From Ciona intestinalis (taxonomy: Eukaryota; Chordata; Ascidiacea; Phlebobranchia; Cionidae), in contig NC_020168.2 in assembly GCF_000224145.3 (NCBI RefSeq), positions 4,871,480 to 4,935,479 on the forward strand: 64,000 nt of DNA, written 5' to 3'. Below, in pieces: positions 36,115 through 48,300 of the stretch (position 1 is the first letter of the stretch; every line of letters begins with the position of its first letter). The notes beneath the pieces are model-generated. The model had not been told where the DNA came from. It did not search any database and saw only the letters and a program-made list of their open reading frames with translations. Both the position numbers and the translations under genes were made by a program.

Positions 36115-39100
36115 TCAAGAATGCTGAGATGGGTTAAATAGAATTTCAAGCCAACACGGGCATGAGGTTATGACTTGCCTTCGGTATGTGTTACCGCCCC
36201 AGCCCTTTACGAAGCTGATTCGAACCGTGTATGGATTGTATGGACCGGTTCGTGTGACATGGTGGGAGTGCAATCTTTTTAAGTCGGCTGCGACCTCATG
36301 GCTGAATATTCTGCAGCATTCGCCAGGGAGAACTTTATGCACGAGTTGGGAACGGGAGGGGATTGGTTCAAGAACTGGGGAGTTAACGAATACAGGGTAG
36401 TCACTACGGTTATACAGACTTGCTTCTTGCAGCGTCGGATCAATGCCAATCGTAACCCCGTGTCCAATTAACCTCCGAACTTTAGCGGAGCGGCTGGTTT
36501 GACTGCTGACGGCTGAGAGACAGAAACCTTCTCCTTTCGGTGATTGGTCGAACACGTTCACGAAGTTGTGTTTAACGGGATAAAGGCGACCCACTCGATC
36601 CCGTTCCTCCCAGTAGGCTAAAGTACACCATATACTACTGCGGGAGCGAGTCATTACGGCAGAGTAGGGCGAGCGATGAGTTTCGATCAACTGGTTCTCG
36701 CCTGAAAAAAACAATAAAATACGTTAGGGACCTTTGCAAAGACTGTCATGGGATAACAACACAGCAAAACAAGCCCGCAAGCTGCAGAGGCAATTACTGT
36801 CAGTGGCAGGTGTCGTGTTTGTGATAAAGAAAAATACGCGGTGTTGCGTTACACCACAAGGGACATAACCGAGGGAAACGGGTTTATGTTTTTAACGGCC
36901 GGTTTTATGCGAGTAATGCGTTACTTAATAGTTCTGGAACGATGTCGTTATGACACTGATCCGACACCTAATGGAAAGGTAAAACGAGCAACCCTGGCGA
37001 TTTGTAAAGGTGTTTCAGTGAATTATAATTCGTAAACCAAAAGAACAAGGTCGAAAGTCGAAATAACGGAATTCAATCATATTTATATGGTTGGAGTATA
37101 TAAAAATGATTTTGTTAGCCGTGGAAACAACAATATACACTGCAATATTTCTAAGTTATGACATCGTAGAACGTCAAAACGCCTTAAACCATCGACCAAT
37201 TCTAAGCCGAAAATTAAAACTGGCGATAAGATACCGGGGCTCGGCAAACAGCGCATGCCGCGGATTTCGTTTTCATGTAACCAAACAGAGCGGGACATTA
37301 TGCTGTCACAATGGCTTTGTGTTCACGCGTCTTTAAAACCAAACAAGCGCGCATAAAATAAGAAATCCTCGCCGTTTCACCTGAGCGCGCATAAGAAGTT
37401 ACCTGGCGATTGTCGGGGAGTGAAACCGGTGAGGGAAGAGCGCGGTAGAAAAGATCGTCACGCGACGGAGCCGAGCGATAAGACAAGCTGCAAAAACTCA
37501 CCAACAAACATGCGTGTGGTGAAACCAACCGGTACTGGAAATCGCATTTCAAAAAATGGCGATGGCCGACGCCGAGATTGCTTGCAAACTGGCCACACTA
37601 CTCGATCGATGATAATCGCGGGGACGAAACGGTATTTAAATCTCAATTAGTGCCTCCATTTTGGCGCCGTCGTCGACAGGAGGGAAAAAGGTAACTTAAC
37701 ATGCTTCGTTAATATTTCAAAACGGGCGACGATGAAGACGGTCACTTGTTGTTTTGCGAGGAGACAAACGCACTCTCGGGACACAATATGACGCAGCTAT
37801 CCTGCGCCTGTTTACTCGTTGACAAGTCAAACAAGAAAAGCGCGCTGTCGGACGACAGATAAGATAATGACCCCCTGCAGTAGCCGGGTTTCGGGATTGA
37901 GATTTTGGCACAAACCAGACGTAAAATTAGAACGAGCGCCTTGGGGGAGAATGTAGGAGCCGGGCTCACAGCCGCACGGGGCCTGGAATTATACATTGGC
38001 GACATTTTATAAGCTGTTAATTAATGCCTTTCGCTTCCTTGGACGGTCGGCGCCAGACTTGCTACTAATCCAACTTGCCTTAAGAGCGAAAAGCGACGCA
38101 CACAATTGCGCCGTACTTGCAGGCGCCCACAACCATTAGGAAGCCGGTAATTATATCAACCACGAGTCATCAAGAGAAAAAAACACGAACGGCGTCGATC
38201 GCAGCTCAGACAATGAACTCTTGTCTAATCCTGTCATGACATGGACGATAGTTACGCGCTGGAACGCTGGTTGACGTAATCTCTTGCTAATTTTCACTGA
38301 ACACAACCACGAACATGCCCATTTTAAAATCGGCATGTTTTTTTACCACAGAACAGAGCCAATACTTATTTTGTTTGTTCGGGACAAAGCAACATTGTAC
38401 AGATTGCTAAATAAACTTACTTTTTGAGGAAAATATAGAAGAAAGTCCTGTTTCAGTTTCGGATGGGTAGTCTTTACACAGGTTCACATGCTCTGTAAAA
38501 TAAAATGAGTACATTCACAAACACAATACAACACGTGGAAGTTAATGAAACCATATAATTAATAACCGCTTGTTATAAGCCTATAAGATATAACCATAAA
38601 AGCGGTACAAATGTAGTGATGTGGTGTAGAGAAACGTAAGGAATGTTTAGGAGTCTACGAGTGTCAATTTCGAAGAGAATTCAATTATTTAACTAAGGTT
38701 AAAATGAACTGTTGTAAACCACGTCACTCATCAAATTATATGACCTCACCTTAACTGGCAGATGTCAAATAGAAAGGTACCGTACATTATATAGTCTACT
38801 ATATTTGTATGTAGTGCGGAATTACCAATAAAACTGCTCGTAATATTGAATAAAAGTGACTAGTTATGGCTATTTTAAATAATTTACTGCTACCCTTACC
38901 GAGATCAGAAGGGTTCTCAAGATGACACAAATGCATTGAGGTAAATGGCAAATCTGAGGAGGTAAATTAACATGAGAAACACTCAATAACAGAAGGTCTT
39001 TCTAATTTTAGTTTAGTGTCGAAACCATTTCCCAGAAATTAGCCTCTATACATATCATAGATTAAATTTCTAATCCAATAATAATCCAGTTCCCATACAC

Positions 39101-39677
39101 CCAATCACCCATTTAAAATTTTGTTAAAAATAGATTTTACACTTATTATATAGGCCTATGCAGATAAAATGAAAGGTAAAACTGTTTACTCAGTAACAAA
39201 GTAACATGCATGGTTACTCATAAGCTGTCACGAGTGTATGAAACAGAACACCCGTGTTATAAAAGGAAGAATAAAGCAAGTTATATCTTTTATTCAAACC
39301 TTACCAATATACTTTGAATAATGGTAGGGGTTGAGGCAGATATGGTTGCTTTGAGGTGATTCGCAATACGGCATTAAGCAAAGCTGTGACATGTTTTCGA
39401 GGTCAGGCCACTGAAAAGCTTTGCACACCATTATTTCATGGGATTGCTTCATAAACGAAGGATCAAGCTGGTGTTCTGGTGAGAGCTGCACGCAGGGAGC
39501 ACTGTCACAGCCACGCGAGTCCAGGGCAAGAAAGAGGTTTTCGAGTTGATTCTCCTCAAAGCTTGCTATGAGTGCATGCACATGAGCTTGCACTGAATCC
39601 TCTTCTTTAGGATTCTGCTTTAGGATTCTTCGTTTCAATTTGCGACGCAGCTGTCTTTTTCTATACAGCGTCAACAT
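36115..39677 (-). CDS. smad6/7: Inhibitory SMAD (SMAD6/7 class)
   Basis: Inhibitory SMADs block BMP/TGF-beta signalling by competing at receptors and recruiting SMURF ligases. Three in-phase exons, 39305-39677, 38421-38492 and 36115-36701, encode 343 residues. Exon 1 starts with a basic run (RKRQLRRKLKRR) as in SMAD7 and encodes the MH1-like domain, with VCKAFQWPDL and the metal-site-like CLNPYHYS. The last exon encodes MH2 (about residues 173-338): WCTLAYWEERDRVGRLYPV, GEGFCLSAV, YPVFVNSPVL, RISFVKGWG, ITSCPCWLEILFN. The C-terminus ends NPSQHS and lacks the SSxS phosphorylation tail, as expected for an inhibitory member. I see no PPxY in the linker, only HRSPYS. The ATG at 39677 is preferred because it gives the SMAD7-like start. 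Open frame continues upstream for about 19 codons (to LDKLDVKED), so an extra 5' exon is possible. Confidence 0.93.
39205..39290 (+). repeat. SINE family B tail fragment
   Basis: It contains 'GAAACAGAACACCCGTGTTA' and 'AATAAAGCAAGTTATA', the 3' blocks of the family. It lies in SMAD6/7 intron 1, just 3' of the exon ending at 39305. Confidence 0.5.
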
Positions 39678-39855
39678 GAGCCTCCCGTTTGAATCATCAG
39701 TGAAATCTTCTTTTACATCCAGTTTATCCAGTGCTTAGATCAACATCATTTATAAAGTTTACGGCACATACAAATACAGGAGCACTAACTTATCTTTGTA
39801 ACATGTAACTAGAAGAATTCATTGGGTTAACATAAACACCTGCACATCTTACAGA

Positions 39856-40062
39856 GCAATGGTACCCAACCTGGGGGTCGCAAAAAGTGTTGGGGGGTAG
39901 CGACCATTGACTTTGTTGGAGCCTACCAAAATATTTAGTGAAATTCGTTGGCATTTTGATTTTGCTTTTTGAAAAAATGATTGATTGGAAGAGGGGGCCT
40001 AAAAAATATTCAAATCCAACATAAAGGGGTCGTCAACCAAAAAAGGTTGGGAACCATCTTAG
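39856..40062. mobile_element. short hAT-like MITE
   Basis: It begins 'AATGGTACCCAACCTGGGGG' and ends with the inverted form 'AAGGTTGGGAACCATCTTA', plus paired GGGGTCG/GGGTCGC inner blocks. The 'GGTTCCCAACC' terminal motif is common among hAT-derived MITEs. No transposase frame is present. I could not identify a convincing 8-bp target duplication. Confidence 0.6.
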
Positions 40063-40793
40063 TTGTATTCTCAATTATATTTTACAACCTCAGCTTGGTT
40101 GTCTGGTACCAGACATGAAAAAGCTGTAAAATTTTTGGTGAAATTTTATTGACCATGAAAGTGGCTGATGTGTTGATGGTATGAAAACATGCTCTATCTG
40201 TATCTTGAAAAACTTTGTTTATACTTTATCAGAAAATACATGGATTTTTATTTATAAGGTTAATATAATGCAACTTCTCTATAGGGTAAATACTATATTA
40301 ATAACAATGTGGGAAACATATTTGAATCTATTTGTAGGATATATAAGTTTACATCTGGCCGGTAAAGATTACAATGTGCTTGACAGTGTACATACATCAA
40401 ACATTAAATGTGGCTTTTATCTGTTTGCTCACGACGCGTTATAAGCCACATAGCCCACCAATATTACATTTTATAAGCTGTTTTATTATTTGTTATGAAA
40501 TCAGACTTTAACAGCAAACATGTAGAACACCTAACACAAACCAGGTTGGTTTTATTTTATAAACTAAAGATGTTTATATACTTGCGATATTAGCGCGCGA
40601 CAACAACGGCGTCGGCAATCCACCCTTTTCGTTTTGTTTTCGCTGAGTCTAGAGTGAAACTTTCTGCTGATAAATTCATAAACATTCGGTTTTACATATG
40701 CTACAACAGCCAAACCTGCAGAACTGTTGAACCTCCAACACTTGTGCCCAAAATCTTCAACTGAACGTTACTGCTGGTAGTCTCTCTTAGTGC

Positions 40794-40801
40794 GTCTAGA
40801 C
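40794..40801. promoter_or_regulatory. palindromic SMAD-binding element GTCTAGAC
   Basis: An exact GTCTAGAC octamer lies about 1.1 kb upstream of the SMAD6/7 start. This palindrome is the optimal SMAD3/4 site and is the known feedback element in mammalian SMAD7 promoters. Use here is inferred. Confidence 0.45.
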
Positions 40802-40804
40802 AGC

Positions 40805-41062
40805 ATGGCGCTTCGTAGCACACAAAACCGTATCGCATTTCTTGCTCTTCTCTTTCACTCCCTGGTTAACAGTTTGGCCCCAAGCGCAGCCCGACGGCTT
40901 GTTCGCTCAACAAGGCAAACCTACAAATTGCGACGTAAAAAGGTACCGAGTCTTGGCGGCTGCCAATCTGTGAGACAAAACGATGCAGGCGGTGCCCATA
41001 GTGAATTTTATTATGCGTGGGAAGAGCATTTTAGCCATCACATAAACCACGGCCGTGCCTAA
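40805..41062 (+). CDS. Possible short secreted peptide precursor (weak)
   Basis: This single open frame of 85 codons begins with a stretch that looks like a signal peptide (ALRSTQNRIAFLALLFHSLV, about residues 2-21, then NSLA). A basic segment with dibasic pairs follows (RR, LRRKK), and the frame ends NHGRA. I recognise no family. A GT at 40943, just after the KLRRKK codons, could instead be a splice donor. It sits in otherwise non-coding GC-richer DNA where chance frames are long, so it may be noise. A GTCTAGAC element ends 3 bases before its ATG. Confidence 0.2.
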   Translation: MALRSTQNRIAFLALLFHSLVNSLAPSAARRLVRSTRQTYKLRRKKVPSLGGCQSVRQNDAGGAHSEFYYAWEEHFSHHINHGRA

Positions 41063-43504
41063 ACCTATAAATCCGTGCATAATACGATAAAAGCGCGGGA
41101 ATTACAGCATTAGTCCGGTACTTCATATCCAAGCGGCCGGTGGAAACACATCGGCTTATTATTAATCTCTCCAATTTAATTTATTCATGCACGACAATAC
41201 TGCGTTTGATCGGGTCGATACAACAGTTCAGCATATTTTATCGAACAAAAGTTTAACGTCGCACGGCGTAATGCATCCGTATCACGAAACAATCCGGTTG
41301 TCTTAGTATAATATTGAACTGTCAACACAGTACATCCTCGCGCTGCTGAAATCGTACCTGGTGCCGCAAGTCGACACGCAAATAAGACATTTTAGATATG
41401 CTTGAGTTAAAACAGCAGACTCTCATTAACATGACTCCTTTTTCTTTGATATGGCTTATAACAGAAACGAAGATATAACAGCGAACAATAACATATTCCT
41501 TTAAGTTTAAATTTTCTTCTTGTCTGTATTAACCCATATCCGGTGTCGATACGCTAACCACCTGAACGTTGTACAGTCTTAAATATTTTATATCATAAAG
41601 CGATAATAAAGAGCGCCCTGCAACTAAACTACCGTGGTATCATTCGCCGGTATAAATAGGACTAAGAGCGAAAAGCAAATAGTGCGGCTTGTGTGGACTA
41701 CCTTCCGTACTAAGTAAGCACACATTGTTTCAGCGCGTTTTAAATATCACATATCCTTCGCACGACGAACTTTAGTTAATTGCTTTAGCCTCCGCTATAC
41801 TTTGGCAACTAGAAGCAAAAGTAAGCATTCAACTTATTTATAATTACTTTTGCATAAGTTGGCGCCATGATACAAGACTCGTTATGATTTGTTTCACTTC
41901 ATGGCGATTAGCTATCAGTCAACCCGTGGTGCCTATGATTAAATGTTGCCGCCTAGTCAAGGCCATAACATTTTAACAACAATATCAAAGACGCCATTGG
42001 GATGGAGTGATTAGCGGTTGCCAGTCTACAAGACGCCACCTAGCCGGCACGTGATCACGAGTGCGGTCGAGTTCGGGTATGTAATGCAATAAATCCAGCC
42101 ATAATGACGTTGGCGGTTTGAAGGCAATGGAGCCAGCTGCAACCGCACTTTCGATGTTCCACGTCACCGGAGTCGTTACAATGTTTAATTGTTGCGGACT
42201 GGTGCCGGGTATTTTGGACTTAGATTTTCACGCTTCCTCCAGACGGACGGTCCGAGTGGGAGAGTCTATACCTTCAACGCTATGCAGATGGCAGTATCCA
42301 GCACTTTTGATAACCCGTCGTGTCGTCTGCATTACGGGACACCGGAGACACAGGATTAACAGTCTAATGACTGGACGTGACTGGATAACAACAGGACCGT
42401 TCGCCCTCATGAATAAATAATGGCTGATTACCGAACGAAAACGACAAATAAAAAGGTGTAATCCGACGTTTACACGTACACGTAGCAATTCGGGGCGTAA
42501 AACTTCCTGAATTAGTGCGATAAGACAACCATACGAGGCGTCGTATTCGATTCTATTTGCGTTTCAAATGCACCGCCACACCGGCGTTACCGCGCCGACA
42601 ACGTTGCCTTTATACTGTTTGTAAAACATTGAACAAATAATTTCCGGAAGCAATGTAACAAAGCTTTCAAATTTAACTCAACTTTGTTTTAATACTCTAC
42701 GTCTACCAAGGTAGTTAGGCACTTTTGATCCGCCACAATCGTGGCTTTGCTCGAGCGACTCATAACGTAGTATACATATTTTGCTTTCCGGAATCAAGAA
42801 CAATACGGCGCCAAAGCCAATGTATATCGGCCGAATACGAAGACAGATATTCTTCGACGCCACTGTATCCTGGCGCTGGCTGGCTTGGAACCGCCCTATG
42901 TTACGCCACAGATATCGTTTTATCCGCTTGCGCTGACATCAGCCATTCGTTTCAATTGTCGCCATCGCTTTTTAGTATAATGGCAAATTTAAAACGCGGA
43001 TTGCGGGGCACTCAGGAATGACGGGGTTGTCATATAACAGGCGCCCGCGCGAGGCCAGATTACGATGGACTTACCCATAGCCACGCACGCCCGGACGATT
43101 CTCCAAACCAATAAAACATTTCAATCCGCTGCGCGACCAAGTCAACATTTACAATCGGCGTCGGTGAGACGCCCTGGGATCCAAATGCTCCGAGTGACAT
43201 CATTCACGATTACGCATAGTAAATCGGACAAGTTTAAATATATGTTCTCAATGCGGTCAACCGCTAGCGCCAGTGGGTTCACGCTGAGAGAAAAAAGAAA
43301 TATTCCCACACTTGGTTATTAGCCTAAAGCAGGATGCGTAAAGGTTTTGCTATTAAGACGAGTCGGTCATTGACTTGTTTAAAGAGGAAATGACTTAATA
43401 TCGGAAACATGTTTGACAGCGAGTGTTCGCCGCGTTCGTTTAGATAATTGTTGCTATCTGGCGCCCACTTACGATTTTATTTTTTGCAGGATAAATGCAA
43501 ATCT

Positions 43505-43640
43505 CGTTGAATGAATGTAACTTACTTTATCCTCGCGTGGCCGGAAAACGACAGTCGTTTTCACACGGGTTTAGTACCTCGTGCCAGCTTACGAGTTACC
43601 ATGTATGTTACTCTGTGGGTAATTATTTTTTGGGGATTTT
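43505..43640 (-). repeat. SINE family B tail
   Basis: It contains 'GTAACTTACTTTATCCTCGC', 'AACGACAGTCGTTTTCACAC', 'CCTCGTGCCAGCTTACGAG' and 'TTACCATGTATGTTACTCTG', read here on the plus strand, which together form the best-preserved 3' end of the family. A 123-codon open frame that starts in it is a by-product. Confidence 0.6.
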
Positions 43641-44054
43641 TTCATTTTTTTATTTTTTTTATCGTTAGGCGACCTTTGACGATTAGACTTAAAGAGGCAT
43701 ACCAACGAAAAATCAAAGGTTGTGTATGGATAGATATGCTCAAATGTAACCTAAAGGTACCATCAAAGTTTGCCAAAACGATACGGCTTCTAAAAAAATC
43801 GCGTGAAAAAACCCGCTGGAGTAAAAAAATTCGGCTGTTTCGACAATGCATGGGATTTCCCATGAGGAAAAAACTCATTTAACTTTGATCGTTTCTAGTT
43901 TCTAAACTACCAAACAAAATTCAAATCTTTGTTTTTCTTCTTAAAGAATATATAGAAAAATTGTAAAACACAAACTTTATTATGCTTTAATTTTATGATT
44001 GAACCTATCCTAACCAAGTATGTAAACACGATGTTAAAACTAATGCCTTGGTTA

Positions 44055-44251
44055 TATAATACTATGGGGTAAGATGGGACACCTTTAGTACATATTACCC
44101 AAATATTCTGACCGTGTTTTAAATAATTAACGGTAGTCTATGAAGTCGGGGAAATGCGGTTTGATAATTTATTTAATGTTCTTTGTTTACTTCCAAGTGG
44201 GACGAGAAACTAGAATGAAACGGTGCGCTATCTTCCCCAACCTACGATATC
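44055..44251 (+). repeat. MITE-like element, family A, copy 4
   Basis: It starts 'ACTATGGGGTAAGATGGGAC' and ends 'CTATCTTCCCCAACCTACG', with the inner blocks 'GACCGTGTTTTAAA' and 'TGTTCTTTGTTTACTTCCAA'. It lies about 1.1 kb upstream of the DSE start codon. Confidence 0.8.
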
Positions 44252-45376
44252 GTAGTATGTAAAAAAACATATCATGTCAAAACTATCAGTGTGAATTAAA
44301 CATTCCGATACAACAAAAAAGATTAGTTGCGTAAAATTTTATGCAACGTAAAAGCTTGAACTAGTTAGTGAAAACTTGGTGTAACGGAAAGAGTAGTTGA
44401 AAAACTTGAATTAGTGAGTAAAAACCCGCGTCGCTGCAGCAGGCACAGACCTATTTCCCGCAGGAAATGAAGCTAGACGGATCTCCCGTGGGCAGAACCT
44501 AAAATCGTGAGCGTTGGTAGGTATAAACGCGCGAGCCTGCTTTTACACCTAAGTTAGTAAGGAGCTGAACGTGCGTGTGTGTGTGCTGTGGTGTCTACAG
44601 GAGAAATCACTGGAGCGGTACATGAACGCTTGAGTGTGACTGTCTTGCTATTGCTGGACCGCGTTATCTATAGTTTTACGCAGAAGTTGTCGTTATCAAT
44701 GACCAACGTTTAGTTGGATGTTCATGTCAGTGTAGAATTAGTTGTGGTACTTTTCTACCTGAGATTATCGCGACATTTCAGTTTTTCATGACCACATAAC
44801 GTTTATTTTATAAAGTTAGGATTTAAACCTAAATGCCAGTAAAAAATTCTCGTAAATACTAAGCAGACTGACCGGTGTTTCCGTGTTAAAATTATCGAAA
44901 AAGGTTTAGTCACGATTTGCAAGTGCAACAGTATTCCGGACAAGGTTAGGAAACACTGATTTTACAGGCAGTCAGTTTGGTACTCAGACTAGGCGAATGT
45001 AGTCATCAAATGTGCTTTTGATTGATTGCTTAACTTGGTTAATGATGGTAACATGTCGCAAAAATTCGTTTATAAACAATGTGTAAACTGACATTCAAAA
45101 AGTAGAAAACTAAATCAAACACTAAATCTTCGTCGCATGGCCACAAATAATGTTTGGGTTGTCGCCTCTGTGCATACTTTTGTTTAACCGCAGACACTAT
45201 ACGTAATCGACCAAGGCTTATCGTGAATTTCCGACCACCGTATAATGTATATCGTATCGTTACTCTATAATATTACATTTCCAACCATTTTAGAAGTCAA
45301 ATGGACTAGTGTTACTGCAAAATGAACTGTAAGTGTTACTTGTAGTCGGTTCGTTTCACACTCGGCCAAATTGGCC

Positions 45377-48300
45377 ATGGTATTAACATCTGGCATAAAA
45401 CACAGTCAACTTGTAAGTTTTGTGATACTCACAGTTGTTCTGGTGTCCCAAAATGGGGGGTTGGCTGCTCGGAATGTTAAACGACAGAAAGGTTATCTTT
45501 CCAATGATGAAAAAGGCAAGTCTACTGACGACAAGCATCCTATGCTATATTTCAATGCAATGGACATTCCACGAATGCGACACAAGGCTTTGAACTCTCA
45601 CGCTAAAATTGCGAAGATTATTCAGGAAGCTGGGAGATCGTTGAAAGAGAAGCCAGATTACTATCTACCTCCAAAATCATTTGAAAGCTTTGGAAGTCGC
45701 TGGAATGAGTTGTACGGAAACAATCTGTGCGCATTTGCGATGTATTGTGTCTTGCACCCCGATGATACGAAGGCTTTATCACTGGTACGATCATGTACCC
45801 CTATATCGTAAGCGAACATGAGGTGTATGAAACAGAGCACTCGTGTAATAACGACTGTAATGTCCTGCAACGCAAGGATAAAAAACTATAAAGTAGAGTT
45901 GGGAAAAACGGGACACCTTTATTACATAATGTCCAAATATTTTTTTTACAATTAACAACAGTCTATGGGAGTTATGAGGATACGGTTTTATAATTTTTTG
46001 AATGTTCTTTGTTTACTACCAAATGGGACGAGAAAATAGGACAAAACGGTGTTCCATATTTTCCCACTCTACTCTGTATTGACTAGTTTAGTATTATATG
46101 TTTTCCTTTTTAGGTGAAACTTTACATGGACCGTATGACTTCATATCCTGATTGGTACGTCACCGCGAGTCGCAATATCGACGAGGTTCCAATCGGGCAT
46201 TCACTGACCGGTTACGTGACAGCCTACGACTTCCTATATCCAGTATTAGAACCAAAAAGGAGAAGCATCTATTTGGAAAGAATTGGCAATGAGACTGCTT
46301 TGATGTATCGCGTTGTGCAGAAAGGAAGGGCTGGATGGACTAAACAACGAATACACAACCACGCACCGACCAATGTATTTGCTCTTCTGATTGGTGCAAT
46401 GGTTTACGAAGACTTTGACCCAAGTTCAGGTACGTACTGCTTTATTCTAAATCGTGTGGGTATATATGCTTGTGACTAATTTTTTACCCTTGTATAGCGA
46501 AGCATTGGAAGGGAGTTGCAATGTCCATGTTCGAGAAAGCGCTTTCAATATTAGAGGTCGTTGTGGATGGTACAAGCGATGAGGGAGTAGCATACGGCTC
46601 ATATACATCACGAGGTCTCACACAATACATATTTATGGCCCTGAGGCACTTCGATACAGACCATACGCAAAATAGTTGGCTTCGACAACACTTTTGGTTT
46701 TTCTTTGCAACGACAATGCCGGGATTTCAACGTACCGTTGGCATTGCTGATTCAAACCATAACTGGTTTTATGGCCCAGAAAGTCAACTAGTTTTCCTGG
46801 ACGCGTTTGTGTTGAGGAATGGTAACGGTAATTGGTTAGCTGACCGTATTCGATCAGCAAAACCGAAGAATCCACCACTTGCAAGGTCGATGTCACAGAA
46901 GTGGTCTACCGTCCACACCGAGTTTATTTTCTATGACGCATCACTGAAGTCCAATCGGCCAGTGTTGCCAAGCAACTCTTCTTATCACATTTTCAGCGAT
47001 TGGGGCGTCGTCACTTATGGCGGGGGACAGTACATGAAAAAGGGAAACACTTTTCTCTCATTTAAATCGGGACCGATCCACGGAGAGGCTGTTTCCGATA
47101 TCGTTGAAAATAGTTGGTTTCCCGGACTTTCGCCCGGATGGGCGAATTTCAATCCAGGACACGAACATCCGGATCAGAATTCTTTCGTTTTTGCTCCGAA
47201 TGGGCGATACTTCATTACCGAGGCGTTGTACGCACCGAAATATTCAGACCTTAACAACATCGTAACCTTCTCTCCTTCGCCGGACTCGAAGTGCAACAGT
47301 CCATGGGAGGGGCAAGTTGGCGAATGTGGTAAATGGTTGGACTACAAGCACCAGATACCTGCATCGCGAGGAAAGATTGCGACTGTTACAACATCCGGAG
47401 ACATGATCCACATTGCTGGCGAAGCCGTGGATGCTTACAGGTAGAAACATCATACTGCATTGTTTAGTACACTAATAATTGCCGTGAAATAACAAAACCT
47501 GACGTCAGGTTACGAAAAATTGGATTGGTTTGAAACCCGTATTAGGTTTAAACAGCAGTTGGCCAAATATCATATATGACTCAAATTAAAAACCTTCAGT
47601 TTGTGGGATGTTGCGCATTTGCTAGTGCTTAGTAAATTCTTTGACTGCATTTGTTTATTATCTCGGTAATAGTTCAGGTCACATATGAATATAGTCAAGT
47701 ATAGCTCAAATTTAAGACATGCTGNGTATTTTGCCTTTCAATTTTAAGTATTTAAATGCAATCTAATAATTTTCACAGGCCAGAGCTTGGTCTTCGTAGT
47801 GTGCAACGATCATTGCTGTTATTAACTTCGGAGGTGCTTCTAGTGTTGGACACAATCGTATTATACAGTGATAGCCAACTGAAAACGGCAAGTTCGTTAT
47901 TTCACAACATACTTCATACTTTTCACCCATATCAACACCTGGATTTCAACGGTATTATTTCTGTATACTTTGGTTGCATGCAAAAATAGGTTCATAGCGT
48001 TTAAACTAGCAAGCAAAGGTAAAACAGGCGTTAGACATTCAAGAGTTTTACGATCTATTACTTTGATAGACTCCATAACCGCACGTTTATAGGAGGACTA
48101 AATACGAATTGTTATACCGTTATTGCCAATGTAGATGATTTTTACAGTCCCTTCCCTCTTCCCTGGCAGTTTCATTAACAAATATTTGATTCTATCCTTA
48201 AGGTGCCCAAGTTGTGTATCCAGAAGGAGCATACGCTTTCTTCTGGCTTCAACAAGATGGTAATTCACCAACGGCGAAATTCGTTGACCACCATTACGCA

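Larger units (their letters stand above)
39678..45376. other. gene-poor, GC/CpG-richer spacer between divergent SMAD6/7 and DSE
   Basis: I see no conserved gene here. Contents listed elsewhere are a hAT-like MITE (39856-40062), a palindromic SMAD element (40794-40801), a possible short secreted-peptide frame (40805-41062), a SINE tail (43505-43640) and a family A MITE (44055-44251). From about 40600 to 43500 the base composition is visibly richer in G, C and CpG than the flanks, as is SMAD6/7 intron 2 (36702-38420). GGCGCC occurs at 41861, 42807 and 43460, and also at 37663 and 38049 in that intron. A TATAAA at 44522 might belong to the DSE promoter. Confidence 0.55.

Noticed and set aside
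36115-36714. MH2 frame as a complete one-exon gene starting at the Met at 36714
   Set aside because: The first five codons are intron. An acceptor precedes 36701 and joins upstream exons encoding the MH1 domain.
42118-43322. Several 85-100-codon frames on both strands
   Set aside because: They overlap on both strands in GC-richer DNA where stops are rarer, and have no domains, splice logic or start context.
43511-43882. 123-codon open frame on the plus strand
   Set aside because: It begins within a SINE tail and has a low-complexity Phe/Lys-rich product with no similarity I recognise.
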